Assembly (NCBI GenBank): GCA_965117025.1
Contig: OZ220746.1
Coordinates: forward strand, 620,001-684,000
DNA: 64,000 nt
Reading direction: 5' to 3'
Source of the DNA: VXPQ01 sp965117025
GTDB lineage: Bacteria; Bacteroidota; Rhodothermia; Rhodothermales; VXPQ01
Part shown: in pieces, positions 26,752-35,011 of the stretch
Layout: every line of letters starts with the position of its first letter
How positions within the stretch are numbered: position 1 is the first letter of the stretch
The notes under the pieces: generated by a model
The model's database searches: none
What the model saw: only the letters and a program-made list of their open reading frames with translations
Told to the model about the DNA's origin: nothing
Position numbers and translations under genes: made by a program

Positions 26752-29331
26752 ATGATCGGGGTTCGCCGACCATTTTTTGTTGCGCTGCTTTTTCTCGCGG
26801 GCAATGCCTTGCCCATCCCGGGCCTGGCGCAAAATACAGACGCCCCTATCAGGTTCTCCGCAAAAGACTCGCTGGTGATTGCCTTCAACGAGGAGAACGA
26901 TATAGGGAGATTGTATAATTATGCAGAAATTGCATACAAAGAGGCTGAACTATACGCATTTCGCATAGATATTCTTTTTGATCAGGATGAATTGCATGCA
27001 TCCGGTCTCCAAAGCGATACCGGAGCGGTCGGCACCCCATCCTTTACCCAGGGATCCGAAAGCTTCGAGGGAGATCATATCTCCTTTAATGCGGCCACGG
27101 AGCGAGGGAGGGTAACCGGTGCGCGCACTACCCTCGATGAGGGATTTATACGAGCCAATGTGGTGAAAGTCGGAGAAGACAGCACGCTGTATATAGCGGA
27201 AGGGGTCTATACGACCTGCGAATGCCTGGATGACCCGTCGTACTCGCTCCGGTCGAGCAAAATGAAAATCGTCGATCAGGAATGGATCTACACGGGACCT
27301 ATCCGCCTCTATCTGTTCAACATCCCCACGCCGCTGTGGCTTCCGTTCGGGTTCGTGCCTGCCAAGGAGGGACGACGCAGCGGCCCCCTGCCTCCCCGCT
27401 ACGGAGAAGACGAACGAGGATTTTATCTGCGCAACTGGGGATGGTATCAGGCCATCAACGACTATATGGACGCCCGGCTTGAATTCGGCCTGTGGACACG
27501 AGGCAGTTTTCAGGTTACGCCGCAATTCCGTTACGCAAAGCGATACCGCTATTCCGGGCAGATTCTCGTGGACTACCTTAAAAACCGGAACGGGGAACGA
27601 GGCGATCCCGATTTTTCGGAATTCGGCACCGGGCGGTTGCGCTGGACCCATAATCAGGAACTGAATCCGACCACCAGGCTTCGTGCGAATGTCGATTTGT
27701 CTTCCTCAAGCTACCTGCGCACCTCTTCGGAACAGTACGACGACCGCGTCCGGCAAACGGTCCAGTCGAGCGCGGGGTTCAGTAAAACCTGGCGCAGAGC
27801 AGGACGCAATCTGGCCCTGAATCTCAGCCACCACCAAAATCTCGAAAACGGTAATGTCCGGGTGGTGTTGCCCAGTCTCACATTCCGCCAGAATGCCCGC
27901 AAGCCTTTTGCACGCGAGAACAGCCCGGGCAGCGGACGGTGGTATGAACGTATCACGTACGATTACAGCCTGAATACGGACAACCGGTACAACTTTGTCC
28001 CGAACGACACGACAGACATCGCGTGGTACGAAGCACTCGTCTCTCCCTCAAAATACCGGGAGGCCACCGGCGGGTCGGAGCCCTTCGCCTTTAAAGCAGC
28101 CCATCGAGTCAACATCGGCGCCGGATTTCCGGCGCTTTCCCAGGCCTTTCCCGTGCACCTCGTCCCGAATATCAATTACACGGAGGACTGGTTTATCCAG
28201 ACGGAACGCCGGCAGGTCGACGAAACAGGCCGGGTCGCGGTCGAAAAAACACCGGATTTTCTTGCCTTGCGGCAATTTTCGACCGGGGTTTCGATGAATA
28301 CGACGTTCTACGGGATTTTTCCTTTTCGAATCGGTCCTCTCGATGGACTGCGCCATACCGTCCGCCCCAGCATGAGCTTCAATTACCGCCCCGATTTTTA
28401 TGCGGACTCCTGGGGCTATACGGCCTCGTATACCGATGCGAGCGGAGCACGCCAGCAATATGCGCTCGTCCCCGGCGTACAGCGCTTCGGACAACGAAGC
28501 ATGAGTTTTTCGATTGATAATGTATTTGAGACACGCCATGTCTCCACCGACTCTACCGGAACAGAACGCAGGAATGTGGTCCGGCTGTTAAACGCGGGGA
28601 TAGCCACCGGCTACAACTTTGCCGCCGACTCGATGAAACTGGGGGATCTGCGCATGAACGCACGTACCCGGGTCGCAGGTAATCTCAGCCTGAACATGGG
28701 CGCCACATTCTCTCCGTATGCCCTGAATACCGAGGGGACCCGGGTGGTCAACCGGTTCCTCTTCTCTGACCGGCCATGGTTCCCCGTACGGCCCACCTTG
28801 TTCAGGGTGAGCCTGAACACTTCGTTCCAAAGCAAACGAACCGGTCCGGAACGTCCCTTCAACAGACTGCGCTCCCGTGATCTGCCCGCCGGCGCAGGTA
28901 TACCGGGAGGAGCGCTATTCACCGGAAACGACACGTTCCGGTCTCCCTATTCGGGTACGTTAGACAGTTATGCCGACTTTGCCATTCCGTGGTCCCTGCG
29001 CCTCGACCTGAGTTATAATTATTCCAAACTGTTTAGCGACGCGAGAAGAACCGCAGCGCTGAACGCCCAGTTCGATTTCAACCTGACACCGGACTGGAAA
29101 ATACAGGGGCGCTCCGGATACGATTTCGAAGCGAAAAAACTCATCTATACCAGCGTGTCCGTTTTTCGCGATTTCGACTGCTGGGAAATGGCGATCAATT
29201 GGGTGCCGTTCGGACCGTACCAGTCTTACAGTTTCGACCTGCATGTCAAAAGCGGACAATTACGCGATCTGCTTCGCCTCCGGCAACCGCGCTCCGATAT
29301 AAGGGGACGGTTCGGAAGGTTGCGAAACTGA
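26752..29331 (+). CDS. lptD: LptD-like LPS assembly outer-membrane protein
   Basis: 859 residues from the ATG at 26752; the longer frame runs through the ROK gene. A signal peptide ends near GLAQNT. An OstA-like beta-jellyroll lies at residues 35-170 (AKDSLVIAFNEENDIGRLYNYAEI...), followed by the large barrel with TPLWLPFGFVPAKEGRRSG and GFYLRNWGWYQAINDYMD, hallmark blocks of Bacteroidota LptD. It inserts lipopolysaccharide into the outer leaflet. An lptG-like permease gene lies at 31821. The gene ends 10 nt before a family A remnant. Confidence 0.9.
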   Translation: MIGVRRPFFVALLFLAGNALPIPGLAQNTDAPIRFSAKDSLVIAFNEENDIGRLYNYAEIAYKEAELYAFRIDILFDQDELHASGLQSDTGAVGTPSFTQGSESFEGDHISFNAATERGRVTGARTTLDEGFIRANVVKVGEDSTLYIAEGVYTTCECLDDPSYSLRSSKMKIVDQEWIYTGPIRLYLFNIPTPLWLPFGFVPAKEGRRSGPLPPRYGEDERGFYLRNWGWYQAINDYMDARLEFGLWTRGSFQVTPQFRYAKRYRYSGQILVDYLKNRNGERGDPDFSEFGTGRLRWTHNQELNPTTRLRANVDLSSSSYLRTSSEQYDDRVRQTVQSSAGFSKTWRRAGRNLALNLSHHQNLENGNVRVVLPSLTFRQNARKPFARENSPGSGRWYERITYDYSLNTDNRYNFVPNDTTDIAWYEALVSPSKYREATGGSEPFAFKAAHRVNIGAGFPALSQAFPVHLVPNINYTEDWFIQTERRQVDETGRVAVEKTPDFLALRQFSTGVSMNTTFYGIFPFRIGPLDGLRHTVRPSMSFNYRPDFYADSWGYTASYTDASGARQQYALVPGVQRFGQRSMSFSIDNVFETRHVSTDSTGTERRNVVRLLNAGIATGYNFAADSMKLGDLRMNARTRVAGNLSLNMGATFSPYALNTEGTRVVNRFLFSDRPWFPVRPTLFRVSLNTSFQSKRTGPERPFNRLRSRDLPAGAGIPGGALFTGNDTFRSPYSGTLDSYADFAIPWSLRLDLSYNYSKLFSDARRTAALNAQFDFNLTPDWKIQGRSGYDFEAKKLIYTSVSVFRDFDCWEMAINWVPFGPYQSYSFDLHVKSGQLRDLLRLRQPRSDIRGRFGRLRN

Positions 29332-29340
29332 CGTACTCCG

Positions 29341-29377
29341 GGATACTCTGATTAAATCCGCAAAGTTCAGGATATCC
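29341..29377. repeat. Family A remnant (37 bp) between convergent genes
   Basis: It begins GGATACTCTGATTAAATCCG, identical to the full element's end over 15 bases, and closes with TCAGGATATCC, similar to the opposite end TCAGAGTATCC. It fills most of the 50-nt gap between the stop of lptD and the stop of the ABC ATPase gene. I see no target duplication. It could act as a small inverted-repeat transcription end. Confidence 0.6.
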
Positions 29378-29381
29378 CCTA

Positions 29382-30401
29382 CTACTCTTTGCCCGTCTGG
29401 CCGCTTTCTTTCCGGTCGTCAAGCACCCACCGCACCGACGAGGGCCGTAAGGTTACAACTTCCGAGAACGTCTCCTGTGGATCCAGCCACGCCCGCAAGG
29501 GATGTCCGTCCACCTCCACCCACCACTCAGTCAGGGTTCCCAGAAACTGCCGGCTTACAAGCCGCGCCTCGACACCCTCCGGGGACACCTCGAAATGCTC
29601 TGGCCGGATAGACAAAACGCATCCCGGCGGCGACTCCTCCTGCGGCGCCAGCCGCGCCGCAAGGCGACGATCCCGCACGATATTACTCCCCCCCAGAAAC
29701 TCGGCCACATACGCCGTCTGCGGCTCCCGGTACAGGCGCTCGGGATCGCCCGACTGCACCAGGCGTCCCGCTCGCATGACGCCAATTCGATCCGACAGCG
29801 CCAGGGCCTCTTGCTGGTCATGGGTCACATAGATGCTGGTAATGCCCAGACGGTGCTGAAGCACCTTCAACTCGCGGCGCGTTTGCTCGCGGAGCGCAAT
29901 GTCGAGATTGGAAAGGGGCTCGTCGAAAAGCAGTACGTCCGGCTCCACAGCTACCGCGCGCGCCAGAGCCACCCGTTGCTGCTGCCCGCCGGAAAGCTCC
30001 GTAACAGGCCGGTCCGCCAATGCGTGCATCTCTACCCGCCGGAGTGCTTCGCGCACGCGCTCCCGACGGCGAGCCAGCGGCACTTTGCGCACGCGCAGCC
30101 CGTAGGCCACATTCTCTCCAACGGTCATGTTGGGGAAAAGCGCGTAGTTCTGGAACACCATAGCGGTGGGCCGGCGACGCGGGGGCATGTTGGTCATATC
30201 GCGCCCGGCAATGCGCACCGTGCCCACATCAGGCCGCTCGAAACCGCCTATTACACGCAACAACGTGGTCTTGCCGCATCCGGACGGTCCAAGCAACGAG
30301 AAGAATTCGCCCGACCTCACTTGCAGCGACACGTCATCCACCGCCACCGTGGCGCCGTACCGCTTCGTAACGCCTTCAAGCGTCACAGCCGATTCAACCA
30401 T
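29382..30401 (-). CDS. Orphan ABC transporter ATPase with TOBE domain
   Basis: 339 residues from the ATG at 30401; a GTG at 30419 is also possible. Walker A GPSGCGKTT is at residues 38-46, the Q-loop in AMVFQNYALFP, the signature LSGGQQQ, Walker B LLFDEPLSN, and the switch His in YVTHDQQEAL. A C-terminal TOBE domain (VLSIRPEHFEV, then QFLGTLTEWWVEVDG) places it with the PotA/FbpC/MalK import ATPases. No permease or binding-protein gene is nearby, so it is either a shared ATPase for transporters elsewhere or a remnant. It lies downstream of sucC on the same strand, with a family B end motif between them. Confidence 0.88.
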   Translation of the reverse strand: MVESAVTLEGVTKRYGATVAVDDVSLQVRSGEFFSLLGPSGCGKTTLLRVIGGFERPDVGTVRIAGRDMTNMPPRRRPTAMVFQNYALFPNMTVGENVAYGLRVRKVPLARRRERVREALRRVEMHALADRPVTELSGGQQQRVALARAVAVEPDVLLFDEPLSNLDIALREQTRRELKVLQHRLGITSIYVTHDQQEALALSDRIGVMRAGRLVQSGDPERLYREPQTAYVAEFLGGSNIVRDRRLAARLAPQEESPPGCVLSIRPEHFEVSPEGVEARLVSRQFLGTLTEWWVEVDGHPLRAWLDPQETFSEVVTLRPSSVRWVLDDRKESGQTGKE

Positions 30402-30433
30402 CCGATCTGTCTGATTCACCGCACCGATGCGTA

Positions 30434-30455
30434 CTGCATAGTGTTAACAGACCCT
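30434..30455 (+). repeat. Family B end motif (solo)
   Basis: CTGCATAGTG, TT, AACAGACCCT: differs from the end at 15140-15161 at one position. It lies in the gap between sucC and the ABC ATPase gene. No partner end or duplicated flank was found. Confidence 0.55.
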
Positions 30456-30481
30456 AACGCAAAACCGGAAAGCGGCGCAAT

Positions 30482-31660
30482 TCACGCCGTCCCCTGGAGT
30501 GCGTGCGTAACCTTTGCCGCAGCCTCCTTCAGCAAAACGGCCGTTTCCAGCTTGAGACCGCTCTCCTGTAGAATTTTCTGTCCTTCTTCCGCATTCGTAC
30601 CCTGAAGGCGTACAATGAGCGGCACCGTAATGTTTACATTCGCCGCGGCTTCCACAATGCCCGCCGCTACCCGGTCGCACCGTACGATGCCGCCGAAAAT
30701 ATTCACGAGCACTGCTTTGACATTGGGGTCTTTCAGGATGATCCGAAAGCCCTGCTCCACGGTTTCCACACCTGCAGCACCGCCTACATCAAGAAAGTTG
30801 GCCGGTTCTCCCCCGGCCAATTTGATCATGTCCATGGTAGCCATGGCGAGGCCTGCGCCATTCACCATACACCCCACATCGCCATCGAGGCGAATATAGT
30901 TGAGGCGATGCTCCACCGCCTCTACCTCAAGCGGGTCTTCTTCGTGCAAATCGCGCAGTGCAGCAAGCTCCATATGGCGATACAGTGCATTGTCGTCCAG
31001 ATTGATTTTGGCGTCTATGGCCAGCAAGTCTCCACCCTTTGTCCGTACAAGAGGGTTAATCTCCGCCAGCGAGGCGTCCATGCCGACATACGCCTCATAC
31101 AGGGCTGTAATAAAACGAACGCCCTGTTTGAAAGCCGCTCCTTCAAGCCCCAATGCGAACGCTGCGACCCGCGCCTGAAACGGCTGCAGGCCGGTCATGG
31201 GATCCACCCATACCTTGCATATCTTGTCGGGAGTTTCCTCCGCCACCTTCTCGATTTCCACGCCTCCCTCGGTAGAAACCATAATCACATTCATGCTCCG
31301 TTGCCTGTCGAGTGTTACCCCTGCATAATATTCCTGCGCGATATCGATCCCTGCGGCAATCAACACCGCCCGCACCTTCTGCCCGGCAGGCCCGGTCTGC
31401 GGTGTAACCAATTGCATTCCGAGAATGGCCTCCGCCTTCTCGCGCACCTCTTCAAGCCCTCTGGCCAACTTGACTCCTCCTCCCTTTCCCCGTCCGCCTG
31501 CATGGATCTGCGCCTTTACGACAAACAGGGATACCCCCTCCTCCTGCAATGCTTCCGCAGCAGCCACTGCTTCCTCCACAGTGTACGCCACGCTCCCTGA
31601 CGATACGGCAACGCCGTATCCTTCGAGGATATCCTTGGCCTGATATTCGTGCAGTTTCAT
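30482..31660 (-). CDS. sucC: Succinyl-CoA ligase, beta subunit
   Basis: 392 residues. An ATP-grasp N-terminal domain (MKLHEYQAKDILEGYGVAV; KAQIHAGGRGKGGGVKLA) and the CoA-ligase domain are both complete; AEINPLVRTKGGDLLAIDAKINLDDNA is cited here as the metal-binding region. The C-terminal VNIFGGIVRCDRVAAGIVEAA matches the family. The beta subunit binds the nucleotide and the phosphohistidine loop of the alpha subunit in the TCA cycle. sucD is not adjacent and not elsewhere in the window. The divergent gap to lptG holds a 57-bp family A element. Confidence 0.97.
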   Translation of the reverse strand: MKLHEYQAKDILEGYGVAVSSGSVAYTVEEAVAAAEALQEEGVSLFVVKAQIHAGGRGKGGGVKLARGLEEVREKAEAILGMQLVTPQTGPAGQKVRAVLIAAGIDIAQEYYAGVTLDRQRSMNVIMVSTEGGVEIEKVAEETPDKICKVWVDPMTGLQPFQARVAAFALGLEGAAFKQGVRFITALYEAYVGMDASLAEINPLVRTKGGDLLAIDAKINLDDNALYRHMELAALRDLHEEDPLEVEAVEHRLNYIRLDGDVGCMVNGAGLAMATMDMIKLAGGEPANFLDVGGAAGVETVEQGFRIILKDPNVKAVLVNIFGGIVRCDRVAAGIVEAAANVNITVPLIVRLQGTNAEEGQKILQESGLKLETAVLLKEAAAKVTHALQGTA

Positions 31661-31711
31661 GGTGTGTATACCCTAAATTCAAGTACGCAGCGTGGAACGG
31701 CGATTAGCAAG

Positions 31712-31768
31712 GGCTACGCTGATCAAGTCCGCGAAGCGCTGATCGAAGCGGTTTTGATCAGAGTATCC
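31712..31768 (+). mobile_element. Family A minimal element (57 bp) with 4-bp target duplication
   Basis: Left end GGCTACGCTGATCAAGTCCGC; right end GCGGTTTTGATCAGAGTATCC (each quoted as an end block). The right 21 bases are identical to one end of the copy at 55065-55320. Only about 15 bp lie between the ends. CAAG flanks it on both sides (31708-31711 and 31769-31772), so it is a complete, internally deleted element that inserted here, 52 nt before the lptG start. Confidence 0.75.
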
Positions 31769-31820
31769 CAAGGTACGGCACACGTTCGAAGAATCCACCC
31801 CGCCCCTGCAAAGCATCCAC

Positions 31821-32903
31821 GTGAACCGATTCGACCGTCATATTGTTTTTCGGCTTCTGAGCGGTTTTGCAGCACTCGTTGCAGTGCTGATCGTGTTTTT
31901 CATTGTCCTGCATTACGTCGAATTCATTGACGATTTTCTGGACCGCGGCGCTACGATGCGCGAGGTTTTTCTGGTTTATTATCCCAATTATATCCCGGAG
32001 ATTGCCCGGCTTACGGCGCCCCTGGCGCTTTTTCTGGCGTGCGTGCACCTGACCGGGCATCTGTCCCAAAGCCTGCAACTCTCCGCACTTCAGACCAGCG
32101 GGGTTTCGCTCTACCGGCTCCTGGTTCCTTATCTCGCCACAGGCATCGCCGTTACCGCATGCATGTTCTGGTTCAACGGATGGGTCGTGCCCGAAACCAA
32201 CCGCACCGTACTTGAATTCGAGCTGCGCTTCCTGAAAGATGCCCCCCGGGTCATAGAAACGAACAACATCCACCGGCAACATAGCCCGGGGTCATACATC
32301 TCCGTGGGATATTATGATCGACGCAACGAGACCGCCCATCGAATCTCCCTGCAGCATTTCAATGAAGCAAACCGTCTTGTACAGCGCATTGACGGGGTGC
32401 GTATGAGCTGGATCGATTCCCTGTCGATCTGGCAAATTCACCAACCCGTCGTGCGGACCTTTTCGAATGGTGTCGAGACACGACAAGTGCTGGCCCGGAT
32501 TGACACAGCCCTGACGATCCTCCCGCGCGATCTCGCCCGCACCGAGCGTGATGTGGAATCCATGACGATTCCCGCCGCCGCAAGATACATTCGGGACATC
32601 GAGCGTTCCGGCGCCGGTGGGCTCGGACGTACGCAAGTGGGGTATTACGCCAAATTCGCCTGGCCTTTCGCGAACCTGATCCTCGTGCTGATCGGCATGC
32701 CGCTCGCGGCCATTCGGCGGCGCGGCGGACAAGCCATGCAGATAGGCATCGGACTCTTTGTCGCCTTCCTGTACCTTACCGTGCAGAAGATTACCGAGCC
32801 GTTGGGATATACGGGGGTATTACCCCCCTCCGTAGCGGTATGGCTGCCCCATGCATTGTTCCTCGCCGCAGCTGTTTTCCTGCTGGTGAGGGTGCGAAAA
32901 TAG
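31821..32903 (+). CDS. lptG: LptF/LptG-family LPS export permease
   Basis: 360 residues, GTG start. Three membrane helices at the N-terminus (LLSGFAALVAVLIVFFIVLHYVE and two more by residue 120) and three at the C-terminus (FAWPFANLILVLIGMPLAAIRRRG onward) flank a periplasmic beta-jellyroll. This is the YjgP/YjgQ permease pattern of the Lpt bridge, which lifts lipopolysaccharide from the inner membrane to LptD. F versus G cannot be decided from sequence alone. It stands alone here and is convergent with the DUF3467 gene. Confidence 0.88.
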   Translation: MNRFDRHIVFRLLSGFAALVAVLIVFFIVLHYVEFIDDFLDRGATMREVFLVYYPNYIPEIARLTAPLALFLACVHLTGHLSQSLQLSALQTSGVSLYRLLVPYLATGIAVTACMFWFNGWVVPETNRTVLEFELRFLKDAPRVIETNNIHRQHSPGSYISVGYYDRRNETAHRISLQHFNEANRLVQRIDGVRMSWIDSLSIWQIHQPVVRTFSNGVETRQVLARIDTALTILPRDLARTERDVESMTIPAAARYIRDIERSGAGGLGRTQVGYYAKFAWPFANLILVLIGMPLAAIRRRGGQAMQIGIGLFVAFLYLTVQKITEPLGYTGVLPPSVAVWLPHALFLAAAVFLLVRVRK

Positions 32904-32912
32904 GCTGCTGCG

Positions 32913-33233
32913 CTACGCCTGTCCAGCCATACCGCCGAACCGGATGGACTGTCCGGGCTGCTCCCGCTCCTCGATTTCGCCGTGTATCGCCTCGTACTTT
33001 TCGATGTTGTCGTGCAGTGCCCGCAGGAATCTGCGGGCATGATGCGGGGTTACGATGACCCGGTTCTTTACGCGCGCCGTCGGAACGCCTGGCATCACCC
33101 GGATAAAATCCAGAATGAATTCTTCGGGAGAGTGAGAAATCATCACCAGGTTGGCATAGACGCCCTCCGCCGTTTTTTCATCCAGTTCTATGTTGAGTTG
33201 ATTGTCTGACTTCTGGTTATCTGCGTCGTTCAT
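32913..33233 (-). CDS. DUF3467 protein
   Basis: 106 residues. The core NIELDEKTAEGVYANLVMISHSPEEFILDFI, then MPGVPTARVKNRVIVTPHHARRFLRALHDNIEKYE, is the full DUF3467 pattern (short blocks cited). No biochemical role is established for the family. A strong Shine-Dalgarno AGGAGG (complement of 33240-33245) lies 6 nt before the ATG, better than most genes in this window, so high translation is likely. It is on the same strand as the iol genes but 55 nt away and probably separate. Confidence 0.88.
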   Translation of the reverse strand: MNDADNQKSDNQLNIELDEKTAEGVYANLVMISHSPEEFILDFIRVMPGVPTARVKNRVIVTPHHARRFLRALHDNIEKYEAIHGEIEEREQPGQSIRFGGMAGQA

Positions 33234-33288
33234 TGCAAACCTCCTAATGAATACCGATGCCTTTTTGTCGTTTACAACCCCGATGCCG

Positions 33289-34095
33289 TCAGACAGCGCG
33301 CCCGGAAATCCACGTATGCGCCGGGTCGTCTCTGAAAGCCCATTTGCGTTTGGGTCCGGCCATTACATTAAGGTAATAAAGATCGTACCCATGAGGAGCG
33401 CCGACAGGATGATAGCCACAGGGCACCATCACGCAGTCGCCGTCATATACCGAAACGGTTTCGTCGAGCGATCGATCATCGGTATAGACACGCTGAAATG
33501 CAAACCCCTGTTTCGGGCGGAGCCGGTGGTAATACGTCTCCTCAAGCGCAGACTCCTCTGGCAGCGCGTCCACATCGTGTTTATGCGGCGGGTAACTGGA
33601 CCAGTGTCCAGCGGGAGTAATCACTTCCACCACCAGCAAACTGTGCGCCGGCTCTGATTCCGGGAGAATGTCTTGCACATGCCGCGTATTCGTTCCCACC
33701 CCGCGAATTTCAACAGGGTGTTCACCCGGTGCGATCAGCCGCGGTTCGTAATCGCCGCCACCGGGCGCCGTACACAACGCCACTTCCAGATCGGTGTCGG
33801 GCGTGATCGTGAATGTGGTCTTATGAGGAACGTAAACGGCTGTGGGGGGACCATCGAATACGTCATTGCGCCCTCCAAGCTTCAGGAACGATTTTCCACC
33901 CGCAACAACCGTGGCCTTTCCGGACAATAGCACGATGCAGGTTTCCTGCTCGCTCGCGGCTATGTCCAGGTTTTGCCCGGGCAGCAAATGGTACACCGCA
34001 AATCCTATGTATTCCCAACCGGCGGATTCGGGAGTGACGCTCAGCACCCGTCCGTCCGCGTTTCGTTCACCTGTCGATACTACTAACTTGCTCAT
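33289..34095 (-). CDS. iolB: 5-deoxy-glucuronate isomerase
   Basis: 268 residues from the ATG at 34095. Bicupin fold with the metal-site blocks GHWSSYPPHKHDVD, EETYYHRLRPKQGFAFQRVYTDD and VPCGYHPVGAPHGYDLYYLNVMAGPKR (family blocks). IolB isomerises 5-deoxy-glucuronate to 2-deoxy-5-keto-gluconate in myo-inositol breakdown. It lies 16 nt after iolE and is the last gene of the local iol run. The chosen start gives the family's length; the longer frame would overlap iolE. Confidence 0.95.
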   Translation of the reverse strand: MSKLVVSTGERNADGRVLSVTPESAGWEYIGFAVYHLLPGQNLDIAASEQETCIVLLSGKATVVAGGKSFLKLGGRNDVFDGPPTAVYVPHKTTFTITPDTDLEVALCTAPGGGDYEPRLIAPGEHPVEIRGVGTNTRHVQDILPESEPAHSLLVVEVITPAGHWSSYPPHKHDVDALPEESALEETYYHRLRPKQGFAFQRVYTDDRSLDETVSVYDGDCVMVPCGYHPVGAPHGYDLYYLNVMAGPKRKWAFRDDPAHTWISGRAV

Positions 34096-34111
34096 TATCG
34101 CTTGCTCCGTG

Positions 34112-35011
34112 TTACTGAGATGCCGCTCGGACGGATGCACGCAGGGCGGACAATCCGGACTCGGCGTACTGTCTTGGGTCTGCTACGGCGGGATCTTGTT
34201 CGGCCTCCACCACCACCCAGCCCCGATATCCAATTTCTTTCAAAGCACCGATCACAGGGTCGAACGCAATCACGCCGTCCCCGGGCACCGTGAACATCCC
34301 CTCGATCACGCCGGTCAGAAAACTGGCATTCCTTGCACGGACATCCGCCAGAACCCCCGGGCGGACGTCCTTGCAATGCACGTGGGCTATCCGTTGCGGG
34401 AAGGAAAGGGCTACTTCCACCGGATCGATACCGCCAACGTATGCGTGACCGGTATCCAGCACGATACCGACTGAATCCGAGGTCTCGGCAAAAAAGCGCT
34501 GGAGTTCCGACGCCGTCTCAACCACAGTGCCTGTATGATGATGATAGGCGAAGCGTAGTCCTTCCTTTTGAATATAGTCCGCCACCCCGCTTAAGCGCTG
34601 TCCGAAAAGCGGCCAGATTTCTTCATTCAGAACCGGCTTTTCCTGCATGCCTTTGCCGATGTCTCCGTGAATCGTGTTGCTGCATTCCGCATAGATGAAC
34701 ACCTCGGAATGCATAGCCTTCAGCAGCGCAAGGTGATCCTGAAGGCTGGCGATTTCCGCATCGACATCGTTTTGCAGGATGTGGCCCGAATACCAGCCGC
34801 CAATCGGGGCAAGTCCGTACTTGTCGAGAATCGGCCGAAGTTCGTTCGCATTACGTGGAAATTTGTTGCCCAACTCGATGCCGATGAAGCCGAGCTCCGC
34901 CGTATCGGCAAGGCAGGTCTCAAGCGGCGTGTCGCCGCCCAACGCCGGCAAGTCATCATTCGACCACGCTATGGGGTTGACGCCAAATCGTATTTCCATG
35001 CCGCTACCCAT
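34112..35011 (-). CDS. iolE: 2-keto-myo-inositol dehydratase (IolE-like)
   Basis: 299 residues from the ATG at 35011, chosen because AAGGAAA lies 10 nt upstream; an ATG at 34999 (MEIRFGVNPIAW) is the alternative. The TIM-barrel start FGVNPIAWSNDDLPALGG, and the metal-ligand blocks FAYHHHTGTVVET, VLDTGHAYVGG and HVHCKDVRP, match IolE. It dehydrates scyllo-inosose to the dione that IolD hydrolyses. With this start it overlaps the iolD stop by 8 nt, suggesting translational coupling. Confidence 0.93.
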   Translation of the reverse strand: MGSGMEIRFGVNPIAWSNDDLPALGGDTPLETCLADTAELGFIGIELGNKFPRNANELRPILDKYGLAPIGGWYSGHILQNDVDAEIASLQDHLALLKAMHSEVFIYAECSNTIHGDIGKGMQEKPVLNEEIWPLFGQRLSGVADYIQKEGLRFAYHHHTGTVVETASELQRFFAETSDSVGIVLDTGHAYVGGIDPVEVALSFPQRIAHVHCKDVRPGVLADVRARNASFLTGVIEGMFTVPGDGVIAFDPVIGALKEIGYRGWVVVEAEQDPAVADPRQYAESGLSALRASVRAASQ

